A stretch of 64,000 bases of DNA from Sorangium aterium (GTDB taxonomy: Bacteria > Myxococcota_A > Polyangia > Polyangiales > Polyangiaceae), in NCBI RefSeq assembly GCF_028368935.1, contig NZ_JAQNDK010000005.1, forward strand, positions 806,001-870,000, given 5' to 3'. Below the pieces are notes generated by a model. That model was not told where the DNA came from and made no database searches. It saw only the letters and a program-made list of their open reading frames with translations. Of the stretch, positions 9,165 to 17,183 are shown in pieces. The translations under genes and the position numbers were made by a program. Each line of letters begins with the position of its first letter. Positions within the stretch are counted from its first letter, which is position 1.

Positions 9165-9677
9165 CTACCGGCACGTCAGGCAGTCCCCCCCGCAATCCAC
9201 GGCGAGCTCGCTTCCATTCAGGACCCCGTCGTCGCACGAGGGCGCCTGGCAGACACGCTCCCTGCACACGCCGGACGCGCAGTTCTCGCCGGTGAGGCAC
9301 CCCTCGCCCGCGGGGCAGAGCGGGCATGAGCGCGTGCCGCAGTCGATGCCGGTCTCGAAGCCGTTCGCCACGCCGTCGACGCAGGTCGGAGCCTGGCAAA
9401 CCCCCTGACGACACACGCCTTCCTTGCAGTCGATGCCCGTCTCGCATGAGGCGCCGAAGCCGCACGGCTGGCACGAGCCGCCGCAGTCGCGGTCGGTCTC
9501 TCCCTCGTCCTCATCCGTGACGTCATTGCTGCAGTGCGGGGGGATGCAAGCGTCCGCCGTGCAGGTCCAGCCCTTGAGGCACTCCTCGCAATTCCAGATC
9601 TGGATGACACCACCACTCCCCTCGCAGGAAAGGAAAAAAGGCGCCGTCAGCCCCAATGCAATGACGCGTCGAAGCAT
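9165..9677 (-). CDS. Cys-rich myxobacterial lipoprotein
   Basis: A 170-residue exported protein with a short signal peptide and lipobox FLSC at about residue 18. The mature part is three Cys-rich modules of the form C-x-DGV-x-NG-x-E-x-x-x-DCG...C-x-x-C separated by CVCQAP-like linkers. This arrangement recurs in myxobacterial outer-surface proteins, and the cysteines probably form disulfides. Function unknown. It converges on the MopE-like lipoprotein gene and may belong to the same cell-surface function, which is inference from position. Confidence 0.8.
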   Translation of the reverse strand: MLRRVIALGLTAPFFLSCEGSGGVIQIWNCEECLKGWTCTADACIPPHCSNDVTDEDEGETDRDCGGSCQPCGFGASCETGIDCKEGVCRQGVCQAPTCVDGVANGFETGIDCGTRSCPLCPAGEGCLTGENCASGVCRERVCQAPSCDDGVLNGSELAVDCGGDCLTCR

Positions 9678-10224
9678 GGTGCTCGCTCTTCTCGTAGTTG
9701 ATGGTCTGGTGACGATGACAGTACATCATGCACGGGCATCGAGGGCACCGATCTGGCTTTTTGCGAGCGGATTTATAGCATTCCGGACTGCCGGTCCGGA
9801 TTGCCAAATAATCGACATGAAAGAGCTCCTCGGTGCGCGGGCGCCTGGATCCGACGAGCGGAGATCGGACACGCAGAGATGGGACGTGCAGAGTAAGGCG
9901 GGTGAGGAGAGGGGACGAGGCTCATCCACCACACGCCACGCGAGAGGAGCCGCAGCGGCCGTTCTCTACGGATCGGCAGGAGCGCGCCGTTCGATGGCTC
10001 TCGCGCCCGACAGGACCGCACGGAGCGCGCCGGCTGGGCGGCGATGGGAAGGCGATGGGTGGAGCGGGCTGTGAGGGGGCCTTGGCTCCTTGGCAGGGCG
10101 GCGCGCTCCTCACGCGAGGCGGCGCGCGCCGCGTGGCGGGCGGCGGGCGGCGCGCTCTCACGCGAGGCGGCGCGTGGCGGGCGGCGGGCGGCGCGCTCCT
10201 CACGCGAGGCGGCGCGCGCCGCGC
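9678..10224. other. Spacer with inverted and direct repeats, no gene
   Basis: No supported gene in ~547 bases. It contains an imperfect dyad ATTCCGGAC-TGCCG-GTCCGGATT around 9780-9801 and, toward the right, three copies of a 28-29-bp GC-rich repeat (10098-10216). Open frames here are Arg/Ala-rich shadows of the repeats. Confidence 0.65.
10098..10216. repeat. Three copies of a ~29-bp GC-rich repeat
   Basis: Copies at 10098-10126, 10147-10174 and 10188-10216 share GCGGCGCGCT, then C-rich variation, then CACGCGAGGCGGCGCG. A fourth, shortened copy lies 2.5 kb away at 12711-12736, after the ABC exporter gene, so the element is dispersed as well as clustered. Confidence 0.8.
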
Positions 10225-10602
10225 TCAGGTGCGGGCGGCGGCGCGGCGCGCCGTGACGAAGGATCGCACGCAGAGCGCGACGTAGCCCGCCGAGAGGACG
10301 GCCATCACGGACTGGGCGATGACGGCCGGCGGGCGCGCCACGTCGCCGCCGGAGAGCAGCGTCGGCAGCTGGGCCAGGCCGCGCGCGGAGCCGAGGAAGC
10401 CGAGGACGCCGACCATGGCCGACGCGTGCATGGCGTGCATGCGGTACCTCTCCTGTCGCGCGAGCAGGCCGAGCCCGATCGCGACGACCCCGAAGCCGGC
10501 CGGGATGAGCGCCGTCGGCGCGCTCGTCGCCGCGAATCCTCCGACGCCGAGCGCTGTGAGCAGCGCTCCGTAGCCCATGGTCAACGTGGACATGCTCGAC
10601 AT
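10225..10602 (-). CDS. Small four-helix membrane protein
   Basis: A 125-residue integral membrane protein with about four hydrophobic segments: YGALLTALGVGGFAA, ALIPAGFGVVAIGLGLLA, MVGVLGFLGSARGLA and VMAVLSAGYVALCVRSF. A charged turn RQERYRMHAMHASA lies in the middle. Layout resembles small uncharacterised bacterial proteins related to the TMEM14/UPF0136 type; function unknown. The start at 10602 is secure because AAAAGGAGG precedes it by six bases. Confidence 0.8.
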   Translation of the reverse strand: MSSMSTLTMGYGALLTALGVGGFAATSAPTALIPAGFGVVAIGLGLLARQERYRMHAMHASAMVGVLGFLGSARGLAQLPTLLSGGDVARPPAVIAQSVMAVLSAGYVALCVRSFVTARRAAART

Positions 10603-10615
10603 GAAGAGCCTCCTT
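10603..10615 (-). promoter_or_regulatory. Strong ribosome binding site
   Basis: Read on the minus strand this is AAGGAGGCTCTTC followed directly by ATG. It fixes the start of the small membrane protein and excludes a long upstream open frame running through the ABC exporter gene. Confidence 0.85.
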
Positions 10616-10758
10616 TTCGGAGCCCCGGGATACCGCGCCGGGCGCGCGCCCGCCACCGCGTCCTGCCTGCTCGCCCGCCCGTCGAGCGTCCGCGCTCGCG
10701 CGCTCGTCATCACCCGGTCCGGGGGGCTGCCCGTGGTCGCCGCGTTCGCGTCCCTCGG

Positions 10759-10814
10759 CCCTCGCGCCCTCGCGCCCTCGCGCCCTCGCGCCCTCGCGCC
10801 CTCGCGCCCTCGCG
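10759..10814. repeat. Seven perfect copies of the octamer CCCTCGCG
   Basis: Uninterrupted tandem octamers between the divergent small membrane protein and the ABC exporter, ending 46 bases before the exporter's ATG. The position puts the array where promoter spacing could be affected by copy number. Confidence 0.9.
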
Positions 10815-10860
10815 GGTCTTCGCGGGCGGGGCGCCGCGGCGTGGTTAGAATCTGCCGTCC

Positions 10861-12672
10861 ATGCTCGGCCTCTCCCGCCTGCGGGACAGCTTTGCCTACA
10901 CCCCACGGACGCTCCAGCTCGTCTGGCGCTCGTCGAAGGCGGCGAGCGTCGCCCTCGGCGCGCTCACGCTCGCCGCGGCGGGGCTGCCGCTCGGGGTGGC
11001 CTACGTGGGAAAGGCGATCACCGACGCGGTGGTCGCCCGCGATGAGCGCGCGGCGATCGTGTGGGTCTCGGTCGAGCTCGGCCTCGTGGCCGCGCTCGCG
11101 CTCGTGCAGCGCGGGCTCTCGCTGATGCGGCAGCTGCTCGGCGCGCGGCTCTCGATCGACATCCACGGGATGATCCTCGAGAAGGCGCTCTCGCTCTCGC
11201 TGGTCCATTTCGAAGACTCGGAGTTCTACGACCAGCTCACCCGCGCGCGCCGCGAGGCGTCGTCTCGCCCCGCCTCCGTCGTGACCGAGAGCTTCTCCCT
11301 CGTGCAGAACCTGATCACGCTCGCGGGGTACGCCGCGCTGCTCGTCGGGTTCAGCGCCCTCGCGGTGATCGCGCTCGTGCTCGCGGCCGTCCCCGCCACG
11401 GTCGCCGAGGCTCGCTTCTCTGGCGCGGCGTTCCGCCTCCGGAACTGGCGCTCTCCCGAGGCCCGCCAGCTCAACTATCTGGAATACGTGCTCGCCAACG
11501 ACGGCCACGCCAAGGAGGTGAAGCTCTTCGGGCTCGGGCCGATGTTCCTCGAGCGGTACAAGGCGCTCGCGACGTCGTTCTACCGGGAGGACAGCGCCCT
11601 CGCGGTCCGCCGCGCCGGGTGGTCCTACGGCCTGTCGCTCCTCGGCACCGCCGCGTTCTACGGCTGCTATGGCGCCATGGCGGCCGGCGCCGCGGCGGGG
11701 AGGCTCTCGCTCGGCGAGATGGTCCTTTACGTCGCCGCCTTCCGGCAAGGCCAGCAGGCGTTCCAGGCCGTCCTCGCCGGCGTCGGCGGCATGTACGAGC
11801 ACAACCTCTACATGTCGAATCTCTTTCAGTATTTGGCCATCCCGACCGGCGAGCCGACCGCGCTGCCGGCCGGCAGCGGAGGCGCGCCTGCGCCCCTGTC
11901 GGCCGACGGCGCGCACGACCGGGGCGTGCGGTTCGAGGGCGTCGGCTACCGGTATCCTGGCCAGTCGCGCTGGGCGCTCCGGGGGATCGATCTCCACATC
12001 CCGAGCGGCCAGAGCCTGGCGCTCGTCGGGCACAACGGCGCCGGAAAGACCACGTTCATCAAGCTGCTCGCGCGGCTGTACGAGCCCACCGAGGGGCGAA
12101 TCCTGCTCGACGGCAAGGATCTCCGCGCCTGGGAGCCCGACGCGCTCCGCCGGAGGATCGGTGTCGTCTTTCAGGACTTCAACCAATACCAGCTCACGCT
12201 GCGCGAGAACGTCGGGCTGGGCAGCGTCGAGCACCTCGCGGACGAGCCGCGCGTCGCGCGCGCGGTCGCCGAGGGCGGCGCCGACGAGGTCGTGACGACC
12301 GTGCCCGGGGGCCTCGACGCGCAGCTCGGGCGCTGGTTCAAGGGCGGCGTCGAGCTGAGCGGCGGGCAGTGGCAGAAGGTGGCGCTCGCGCGCGCCTTCA
12401 TGCGCGAGCAGGCCGACATCCTCGTGCTCGACGAGCCGACCGCGGCGCTCGACGCCGAGGCCGAGCACGCGGTCTTCCAGCGGTTCCGGTCGCTGTCGAA
12501 GGGGCGGACGACCATCGTCATCTCTCACCGCTTCCCGACCGTGCGCATGGCCGACCGCATCGTCGTGCTCGACGGCGGGCGCATCGTCGAGGAAGGCACC
12601 CACGACGAGCTCGTCGCCCGTGGCCAGCGCTATGCCCGCATGTTCGCGCTGCAGGCCGAAGGGTACCTGTAG
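10861..12672 (+). CDS. ABC transporter, fused permease and ATPase
   Basis: A 603-residue half-transporter of the exporter type. The first ~330 residues hold the membrane domain (six helices, e.g. ASVALGALTLAAAGLPLGVAY and LITLAGYAALLVGFSALAV). The C-terminal nucleotide-binding domain has Walker A GHNGAGKTT, signature LSGGQWQKVALARA, Walker B ILVLDEPTAALD and a switch histidine in ISHRFPTVRMAD. It would act as a homodimer or heterodimer in the inner membrane. Substrate is not evident: no peptide or siderophore genes are adjacent. A signature variant with Gln-Trp-Gln is common in lipid, peptide and multidrug exporters. Confidence 0.93.
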   Translation: MLGLSRLRDSFAYTPRTLQLVWRSSKAASVALGALTLAAAGLPLGVAYVGKAITDAVVARDERAAIVWVSVELGLVAALALVQRGLSLMRQLLGARLSIDIHGMILEKALSLSLVHFEDSEFYDQLTRARREASSRPASVVTESFSLVQNLITLAGYAALLVGFSALAVIALVLAAVPATVAEARFSGAAFRLRNWRSPEARQLNYLEYVLANDGHAKEVKLFGLGPMFLERYKALATSFYREDSALAVRRAGWSYGLSLLGTAAFYGCYGAMAAGAAAGRLSLGEMVLYVAAFRQGQQAFQAVLAGVGGMYEHNLYMSNLFQYLAIPTGEPTALPAGSGGAPAPLSADGAHDRGVRFEGVGYRYPGQSRWALRGIDLHIPSGQSLALVGHNGAGKTTFIKLLARLYEPTEGRILLDGKDLRAWEPDALRRRIGVVFQDFNQYQLTLRENVGLGSVEHLADEPRVARAVAEGGADEVVTTVPGGLDAQLGRWFKGGVELSGGQWQKVALARAFMREQADILVLDEPTAALDAEAEHAVFQRFRSLSKGRTTIVISHRFPTVRMADRIVVLDGGRIVEEGTHDELVARGQRYARMFALQAEGYL

Positions 12673-12680
12673 CGCCGCCG

Positions 12681-12736
12681 GCGCGGCGCGTTCGGTGCGC
12701 CGGCGAGCGAGCGGCGCGCTGCTCACGCGAGGCGGC
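12681..12736. repeat. Dispersed repeats after the ABC exporter
   Basis: Positions 12681-12709 match 61041-61069 at 28 of 29 bases (GCGCGGCGCGT-C/T-CGGTGCGCC...). Positions 12711-12736 match the cluster at 10098-10216. Two different dispersed repeats therefore abut here in a 110-base spacer. Confidence 0.8.
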
Positions 12737-12784
12737 CTGCCTTCTCGGGGGCTCAGGCGAGCTCTGCCTGCTAGGCTCGCGCTC

Positions 12785-13240
12785 ATGCGCGACACGCTCC
12801 CCAAGGAGGTCGGCCAGGCGGTCCACATCCTCCGGTTGCTCCGTGGGCTCAGCATGCAGGAGTTCGCGGAGCGGGCGCAGCTCTCGGCCACGTACCTGCG
12901 GCAGGTCGAGCGAGGCGAGCGGGATCTCGGGCTCGGCGCGCTCGGCCTGATCGCCCAGGGGCTCCAGTGCGAGCCGCGCCTCCTGCTCCCCGGCGACGGG
13001 CGCAGCCCTGTCGCGTCCATCGTGGCAGAGCGCTTTGACCAGGCCGAGGAGACGCTCCAGAGCGCGATCCTCTTTCTGCTCATGGAGCCTGACGATTCAC
13101 CGAGAAAGCAAGCAATGCTCGCCCTCGCCAGCGAAGACCCGGAGCGCGCACGCCCGGCAGCTCCGCCCAAGTCGCCCCGGCCGGAGCGCGCTTTTTCAGG
13201 GCGTATTACTCCGCCGTCGAGCCGTCGTTCCGGAAAGTGA
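12785..13240 (+). CDS. XRE-family DNA-binding protein
   Basis: A 151-residue protein whose residues ~8-65 form a Cro/C1 helix-turn-helix: ILRLLRGLSMQEFAERAQLS then TYLRQVERGERDLGLGALGLIAQGL. The C-terminal half has an amphipathic helix (ERFDQAEETLQSAILFLLM) that may mediate dimerisation and then a basic disordered tail. A transcriptional regulator is the likely role; target unknown. ATG at 12785 is used because the fold begins immediately after; the frame upstream runs through repeats. Confidence 0.85.
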   Translation: MRDTLPKEVGQAVHILRLLRGLSMQEFAERAQLSATYLRQVERGERDLGLGALGLIAQGLQCEPRLLLPGDGRSPVASIVAERFDQAEETLQSAILFLLMEPDDSPRKQAMLALASEDPERARPAAPPKSPRPERAFSGRITPPSSRRSGK

Positions 13241-13347
13241 TAGACCTACCTCGCGCGCTCCGTGGCGCCGGTCCGCGCTGGCGACGGCTTCCGCGCGCCT
13301 GAGACCTCTGTTACTGTCCCCGCCAACCGATGTTCCCCGCGCCGTGT

Positions 13348-13393
13348 CCGGGGGTGTCATGGACTCGAACCTCGTGCCGGAGGTCCGACGCAG
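13348..13393. repeat. Repeated element, copy A (left of pseudokinase)
   Basis: Aligns with 14891-14937 beyond the pseudokinase gene. Both share CCGGGG(G)TGTC at the left, a perfectly identical ACCTCGTGCCGGAGG core, and GACGCA at the right. The core itself is a small hairpin (ACCTC-loop-GAGGT). Confidence 0.7.
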
Positions 13394-13535
13394 TGAGCAG
13401 AATCTTTTGGGCTGATCCAACACCGCAGCCAGCATTGAAGAGCGCGCGCCGCGCCGTCCTCTCCCTCTTCTTCTCCTTCCCGCGCGCGAGGCCTGAATCC
13501 TCCGTCTCCATCGCGCTGGCCGAGGCGGAGGGGCC

Positions 13536-14840
13536 ATGGTGATCCTGGGGCAGGAGTTCGCGGGCTACACCATCGTCGCGAGCCTCGACTCTCCCGCTCC
13601 GGCGGAGGCGTATCGCGCGCTCGACGCGGATGGCCGCGAGGTGACGCTCTATGTCCAGGAGGGCATGGGCACCGAGGCCGATGCGTTCCGCGGCGCGCTG
13701 GAGAGGCTCCTCTCGCTGTCTGCGGGGGTGCACGGCATCGTGCCTGTGATCGCGGGCGGGATGGAGGGAGACGCGGGGTGGATCGCTGCCCGGCAGAGCG
13801 ACGATCCCTCGGTGGAGGATCTGCTGCCCCGGCTTCGCTCCGTCGCGTACGAGCTCGTCGTCGACGTCGCGCGGACGCTCGGCGCGGCGCACGCGCTGGG
13901 GCTCTCGCACGGGGATCTCGGCCCGCACACGGTGGTGGTCACCGGTCAAGGCGCCGCGGTCCTGAGGGCGTTCGGACTGCACCTGCTGTTCGGGGCGCCC
14001 GAGGACGCCATGGCGGACGCGGCGCGGTACCGGGCGCCGGAGCTCTTCGACTCGCGTGCGATCGATGAACGAACCGACGTCTACGGGCTCGGCATGCTGC
14101 TGTATTGCCTCCTCGGGGGTCAGCGCCCGTTCGACGGCCGCGACGATCTGGATGTGTGCGCGCTCGACGAGGTGCCGCCGCCGCTCGGGGGGGTGTCGGC
14201 CCAGGTGAACGAGGCGTTGACCCGGGCGCTCGCCAAGGACCCTGACGCGCGATTCCAGACGGTCCACGAGCTCATGGCCGCCGTGCGGCCGCTGCTCGTT
14301 GCCGCGGCGCCGCTCGCGGGGGGCGCTCCGCCGCCGAGGGCGGCGCGCCCGCAAGCAGCGGGGGCCCCGTCGCTGCAGGAGTCGGCGCCGGATACGGAGC
14401 GGAGCGTGCCCGCTCCGGCGTCCCGCAACACGCTGCCCACCGGGACCTTCCCTCCGGAGGCCATGCGGCACCCCGTCGTCGAGATCGCCGCACCGCGCTC
14501 GCGCAACAACGTCCTGCTGGCCGGTGGAGCGCTGCTGCTCGTCGCGTTGACGAGCGCCGCCGTCGCGGTGCCGTTGAGCTCGTACATCGCCCAACGGGGG
14601 ACACCGCTCCCGCCGGCCGAGCCGCCGGCGCACGCAAGTGGTTCACATCGCGATGAGTCGACAGCCTCACCGGCACAGTGCGACCCCGGCGCCTCGGAGG
14701 CGGTAGGTCCTTCCGTCGAGGCGCCGGTGACGAAGTCCGGGGCGACGCACCGTGTCGAGCCGGCCCCGCTGGTCGCGACTCCGGCCGTGGAAGCCAAGGG
14801 CAGCCCCGGGCCACGGTGGTACGGCGACCAGCTTTTCTAA
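13536..14840 (+). CDS. Membrane-anchored pseudokinase
   Basis: A 434-residue protein with a Hanks-kinase fold at residues ~8-280 but without catalytic residues. The glycine loop is absent, the ATP-binding Lys of the VAVK motif is replaced (VTLYV at 36-40), the catalytic HRDLKPxN reads HGDLGPHT (125-132), and DFG reads AFG (145-147). Structural motifs remain: YRAPEL (165-170) and DERTDVYGLGMLLYCLL with RPFDG. A Pro/Ala linker, one membrane helix (VLLAGGALLLVALTSAAVAV) and an external tail follow. It probably works as a scaffold or regulator. The coding sequence is bracketed by two copies of a repeated element. Confidence 0.88.
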   Translation: MVILGQEFAGYTIVASLDSPAPAEAYRALDADGREVTLYVQEGMGTEADAFRGALERLLSLSAGVHGIVPVIAGGMEGDAGWIAARQSDDPSVEDLLPRLRSVAYELVVDVARTLGAAHALGLSHGDLGPHTVVVTGQGAAVLRAFGLHLLFGAPEDAMADAARYRAPELFDSRAIDERTDVYGLGMLLYCLLGGQRPFDGRDDLDVCALDEVPPPLGGVSAQVNEALTRALAKDPDARFQTVHELMAAVRPLLVAAAPLAGGAPPPRAARPQAAGAPSLQESAPDTERSVPAPASRNTLPTGTFPPEAMRHPVVEIAAPRSRNNVLLAGGALLLVALTSAAVAVPLSSYIAQRGTPLPPAEPPAHASGSHRDESTASPAQCDPGASEAVGPSVEAPVTKSGATHRVEPAPLVATPAVEAKGSPGPRWYGDQLF

Positions 14841-14867
14841 GGCAATGCCGCAAGTCCGGTAGCAAAC

Positions 14868-14900
14868 GACACCCCGGCGGATTGGGGCCGCCGGGGTGTC
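14868..14900 (+). terminator. 13-bp perfect hairpin after the pseudokinase gene
   Basis: GACACCCCGGCGG and CCGCCGGGGTGTC pair perfectly around a 7-base loop, 28 bases after the stop codon. There is no T-run directly after, so it is either a T-less terminator or part of a larger RNA structure. Confidence 0.65.
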
Positions 14901-14937
14901 TACGCCGCAGACCTCGTGCCGGAGGCCTGGACGCATG
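14891..14937. repeat. Repeated element, copy B (right of pseudokinase)
   Basis: Second copy of the element at 13348-13393, with the same ACCTCGTGCCGGAGG core. Its left end overlaps the right arm of the 13-bp hairpin. Confidence 0.7.
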
Positions 14938-15056
14938 GCTACCCTACTAAAAGCATTGCCTCGATCGATCGTATTTTCTCACTTCGCGGAGAATTTTTCT
15001 TCGATTGCCAGCAGAGCCGCCTTTTCAGCCGGATTTCGGAGGGCGGGGCGCTGGGC

Positions 15057-15180
15057 GAACCGACCGAGGTTGAGGCGCCGGGCGGGCGAACCGACCGAGG
15101 TTGAGGTGCCGGCGGGCCGAATCGACCGGGGTTGAGGCGTCGGGCGGGCGAACCGACCGAGGTTGAGGACGCCGGCGAGC
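15057..15180. repeat. 31-bp tandem repeat, four copies
   Basis: Units start at 15057, 15088, 15119 and 15150 with GAACCGACCGAGGTTGAG (one copy has GAATCGACCGGGG). Exact 31-base spacing with a few substitutions. It lies downstream of the convergently transcribed pseudokinase and orn genes. Confidence 0.9.
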
Positions 15181-15248
15181 GGGGACGCTGAACCGCAAGC
15201 CCGAGGACGCGGGCGACCCTCAGACTCCCCTCGGCGCTCCGCGAGCGC

Positions 15249-15812
15249 TCAGCGGAGCTCGTTCCCAGGGAGCGGCTGGAACACGCTCGCCCGGTACCAC
15301 CTGAGCTCCTCGATCGACTCGCGGATGTCGTCGAGCGCGCGGTGGATCTCGCGCTTCCTGGGCGCGGCGCGCGTCGGGTACCAGCGGCGCACGAGCTCCT
15401 TGAGGGTCGAGACATCCACGATGCGGTAGTGCAGGAAGGAGAGGAGCTCCGGCATGTAGCGCTGCAGGAAGGCGCGGTCCTTCCACACGGAGTTGCCGCA
15501 CAGCACGGCCGTTCCCTTGTCGCAGTGCGCCTCGAGGAACGCCCGCGTCTGGGACTCCGCGTCGCCGACCGAGAGCGTGGACGCGCGGATGCGCTCGAGG
15601 AGGCCCGAGCGCTCGTGGAGATCGCGGACGAAGTCGCTCATCCCCGCCAGGACGCTCTCCGGCTGGTGGATGACGAGGCACGGCCCCTCGGCGACCACGG
15701 TCAGGTCGGGCTCCGTAACGATGGTCGCGATTTCCACGATCGCACACGAGCTCTCGTCGAGCCCCGTCATCTCGAGATCGACCCACACCATGCGCTGCGA
15801 CCGGTCCGTCAT
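15249..15812 (-). CDS. orn: Oligoribonuclease
   Basis: A 187-residue DEDDh 3'-5' exoribonuclease that finishes RNA decay by degrading 2-5-nt fragments, including pGpG from c-di-GMP turnover. Exo I motif WVDLEMTGL gives the first Asp/Glu pair (D12, E14). Exo II lies in CGNSVWKDRAFL and exo III in EIHRALDDIRESIEEL with the His before the last Asp. Length and the conserved C-terminal RASVF match E. coli Orn. It is transcribed away from the thiolase gene, with ~120 bases between. Confidence 0.96.
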   Translation of the reverse strand: MTDRSQRMVWVDLEMTGLDESSCAIVEIATIVTEPDLTVVAEGPCLVIHQPESVLAGMSDFVRDLHERSGLLERIRASTLSVGDAESQTRAFLEAHCDKGTAVLCGNSVWKDRAFLQRYMPELLSFLHYRIVDVSTLKELVRRWYPTRAAPRKREIHRALDDIRESIEELRWYRASVFQPLPGNELR

Positions 15813-15933
15813 CGGCCGCGAGCATAGCCGATCCGCGCCGGCTCCGGTCCACCGAGACTCGGCGCGACCGAGGCTGCCCCGGGAACGGACGGTGTGCTAA
15901 GCACGGGCCGGACATCGGGCTCGGAGGCCTGTC

Positions 15934-17166
15934 ATGCGAGACGTCTTCATCGTGGATGCCGTTCGCACGCCGCGCGGCCGAGGCAAGGCGGGCAAGGGAG
16001 CGCTCTCGGGCGTGCACCCGCAAGAGCTCCTCGCGCAAACGCTCAATCGCCTCGCCGCGAAGACCGGCATCCGCAAGCAGGACGTCGAGGATGTGGTCGT
16101 CGGGTGCGTGACGCAGGCGGGCGAGCAGGGGGCGTGCATCGCGCGCACCGCCATCCTCGCGGCCGGCTGGCCGGACGCCGTGACCGGCGTGACCGTCAAC
16201 CGCTTCTGCGGCTCGGGCGCGCAGGCGGTGAACTTCGCGGCGATGGGGGTCATGTCCGGCCAGCAGGAGGTCGCCATCGGCGGCGGCGTCGAGAGCATGT
16301 CGCGCGTGCCGATGGGCTCGGACGGCGCGCCCCTCGACGGGAACAACCTCGCCCTCCGCAAGAAGCTCGCGATGGTCCCGCAGGGCATCTCGGCGGACCT
16401 CATCGCCACGATCGAGGGCTTCTCGCGCGAGGACGTCGACCGCTTCGCGCTGGAGAGCCAGCGCAAGGCCGAGCGGGCGGCCGGCGAGGAGCGCTTCGCG
16501 AAGAGCCTCTTCACGGTCGTCGATCTCGACGGCAAGCCGCTGCTCGACAGGGACGAGCACCCGCGCGCCGGGGCGACGATGGAGGCCCTCGCGAAGCTCG
16601 AGCCCGCGTTCGCCAGCCTCGGGTCGACGCCGATGGGCCCCGCCGGCGAGACCGTGGATGCGCTGGCGCTGGCGCGCTATCCGCAGGTGGCGTCGATCCA
16701 GCACGTCCACACGGCGGGCAACTCGAGCGGCATCGTGGACGGGGCGGCGGCCGTGCTGCTCGCCTCCGGCGACTACGTGAAGGCGCACGGGCTCGCCCCG
16801 CGGGCGAGGATCCGCGCCACGGCGACGGCCGGCGCCGAGCCGGTGATCATGCTGACGGCCCCTGCGCCTGCGTCGGACCGCGCGCTCAAGAAGGCGGGCA
16901 TGCAGGCGCGCGACGTCGATCTCTGGGAGATCAACGAGGCGTTCGCGGCGGTGCCGCTGCAGACGGCGCGCAAGCTCGGCATCGACCTCGACCGCGTCAA
17001 CGTGAACGGCGGCGCGATCGCGCTCGGGCACCCGCTCGGCGCGACCGGGGCCTGCCTGATCGGGACGGCGCTCGACGAGCTGGAGCGCGCCGGCAAGGCG
17101 ACCGGGCTGATCACGCTGTGCATCGGCGGAGGGATGGGCGTGGCCACCATCATCGAGCGGGTGTGA
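15934..17166 (+). CDS. Acetyl-CoA C-acyltransferase (thiolase)
   Basis: A 410-residue thiolase with the acylated cysteine C92 in [12 protein letters not shown], the His motif [16 protein letters not shown] near residue 360 and the second cysteine in CIGGGMG close to the C-terminus. It catalyses thiolytic cleavage of 3-ketoacyl-CoA or the reverse condensation of acetyl-CoA. Specificity (degradative FadA-like or biosynthetic AtoB-like) cannot be decided here. The ATG at 15934 gives the family start [15 protein letters not shown]. The cation exporter gene follows 17 bases downstream and may be co-transcribed. Confidence 0.94.
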   Translation: MRDVFIVDAVRTPRGRGKAGKGALSGVHPQELLAQTLNRLAAKTGIRKQDVEDVVVGCVTQAGEQGACIARTAILAAGWPDAVTGVTVNRFCGSGAQAVNFAAMGVMSGQQEVAIGGGVESMSRVPMGSDGAPLDGNNLALRKKLAMVPQGISADLIATIEGFSREDVDRFALESQRKAERAAGEERFAKSLFTVVDLDGKPLLDRDEHPRAGATMEALAKLEPAFASLGSTPMGPAGETVDALALARYPQVASIQHVHTAGNSSGIVDGAAAVLLASGDYVKAHGLAPRARIRATATAGAEPVIMLTAPAPASDRALKKAGMQARDVDLWEINEAFAAVPLQTARKLGIDLDRVNVNGGAIALGHPLGATGACLIGTALDELERAGKATGLITLCIGGGMGVATIIERV

Positions 17167-17183
17167 GCCGCTCCGGCGCGGTG

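Larger units (their letters stand above)
14841..15248. other. Repeat- and hairpin-rich spacer between convergent genes
   Basis: About 408 bases with no supported gene. In order: a 13-bp perfect hairpin, the right copy of the pseudokinase-flanking repeat, an AT-rich patch (about 14940-15015) unusual for this genome, and a 31-bp tandem array. AGGCAATGC at 14840 and GCATTGCCT at 14953 form an outer inverted pair around the hairpin and repeat copy. Confidence 0.75.

Noticed and set aside
10225-13170. Very long minus-strand open frame (981 codons)
   Set aside because: Most of it is antisense to the ABC exporter and XRE genes; only the last 125 codons are real, fixed by the GGAGG at 10609-10613.
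13330-13440. Possible tRNA because of a GGTTCGAGTCC-like sequence on the minus strand
   Set aside because: No matching acceptor stem, D-arm or anticodon arm at the right distances; the T-stem has a mismatch.
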